Shown piece by piece: positions 5,768 to 5,995 of a stretch of 5,995 nucleotides of DNA. Source of the stretch: Phycisphaerae bacterium. GTDB taxonomy: Bacteria; Planctomycetota; Phycisphaerae; Phycisphaerales; SM1A02. The notes beneath the pieces were generated by a model. That model was not told the DNA's origin. It saw only the letters and a program-made list of their open reading frames with translations, and ran no database searches. The first letter of the stretch is position 1. Every line of letters begins with the position of its first letter. The position numbers were made by a program, and so were the translations under genes. The stretch covers positions 1-5,995 of the forward strand of contig JABJQE010000074.1 in the NCBI GenBank assembly GCA_018663565.1. The letters run 5' to 3'.

Positions 5768-5995
5768 TCAAAGCCGATTCACGAGCTCGTGCAGATCTTT
5801 CTTTACTGCTTCGCGCGCGTGCGGGCTCAGTTTATCCATGATCTCAGTGAGTTCAATGAACCGTATTCGGGCATCGTTTGGAGCGAGTCCTGAAGAGGCG
5901 ATTCGGGTGTATGGTGGGGCGACACTTCCGGTACGGCGTGGGCTGCTGCTCTTTGGTCGTCGTCCACGCTTGGCAGCGATGCCAAACTTTTTAAA
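5768..5995 (-). CDS. Partial CDS, C-terminal part of an uncharacterised basic protein
   Basis: A minus-strand frame is open from the window's right edge to TGA at 5768-5770, giving 75 residues without a start codon inside, so the gene continues beyond 5995. The visible part begins basic ('KKFGIAAKRGRRPKS', with an AT-hook-like GRRP core in Lys/Arg), passes through a Ser/Pro-rich linker, and ends in a helical region: 'NDARIRFIELTEIMDKLS' and 'HAREAVKKDLHELVNRL'. This composition suits a DNA- or RNA-associated protein, but that is inference; I recognise no family. It is convergent with the lipoprotein gene, 60 bp apart. The helical, acidic/basic-balanced end and lack of internal stops support it being real over the shorter plus-strand frame on the same bases. 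Confidence 0.55.
   Translation of the reverse strand, partial: FKKFGIAAKRGRRPKSSSPRRTGSVAPPYTRIASSGLAPNDARIRFIELTEIMDKLSPHAREAVKKDLHELVNRL

Noticed and set aside
5708..5893. Plus-strand frame of 61 codons after the lipoprotein gene
   Set aside because: It overlaps the minus-strand edge gene, which is more coherent, and it has no ribosome binding site.

Overview
The window looks like a piece of a planctomycete chromosome, most likely from the Phycisphaerae. This assignment comes from recognising protein modules, not from a database search. The signs are: a secreted protease with six-cysteine repeats and a C-terminal tail of the 'DCNxNGIPDxCD' plus dockerin-like type; a membrane protein ending in a Planctomycete cytochrome c (PSC1) haem domain; and generally moderate to high GC content with Shine-Dalgarno-led genes.

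Layout. Positions 1-49 hold no supportable gene. At 50-130 lies the clear 3' half of a tRNA-Thr with anticodon CGT, whose 5' half does not fold canonically. Forty bases downstream, with a good ribosome binding site, begins a secreted LolA-like protein (171-1178, +). A convergent intergenic region (1179-1368) carries a strong 12-bp hairpin with a UUCG loop that fits a terminator for the minus-strand gene. The largest gene (1369-4479, -) encodes a 1036-residue exported trypsin/V8-like serine protease with an intact His-Asp-Ser triad and a mosaic C-terminal half. That half contains a Notch-repeat-like cysteine module, five six-cysteine repeats around a beta domain, a second beta domain, calcium-loop repeats and a shortened dockerin-like tail.

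A 194-bp divergent intergenic region with a 7-bp inverted repeat separates the protease gene from a plus-strand pair. The pair is a four-helix DUF2231 membrane protein fused to a periplasmic PSC1 c-type haem domain (4674-5492), translationally overlapped by a small lipoprotein (5489-5707). At the right edge a convergent minus-strand gene is cut by the window end (5768-5995). It has no start codon inside the window and encodes a basic, AT-hook-like stretch followed by a helical C-terminus.

Four of the five proteins are predicted to be exported or membrane-bound, so the window is mostly cell-envelope and secreted biology. I see no transposase, integrase, CRISPR array or phage genes. The items most worth a second look are the malformed tRNA-Thr and the inverted repeat that brackets it, the module-and-linker architecture of the protease, and the asymmetric dockerin-like tail.
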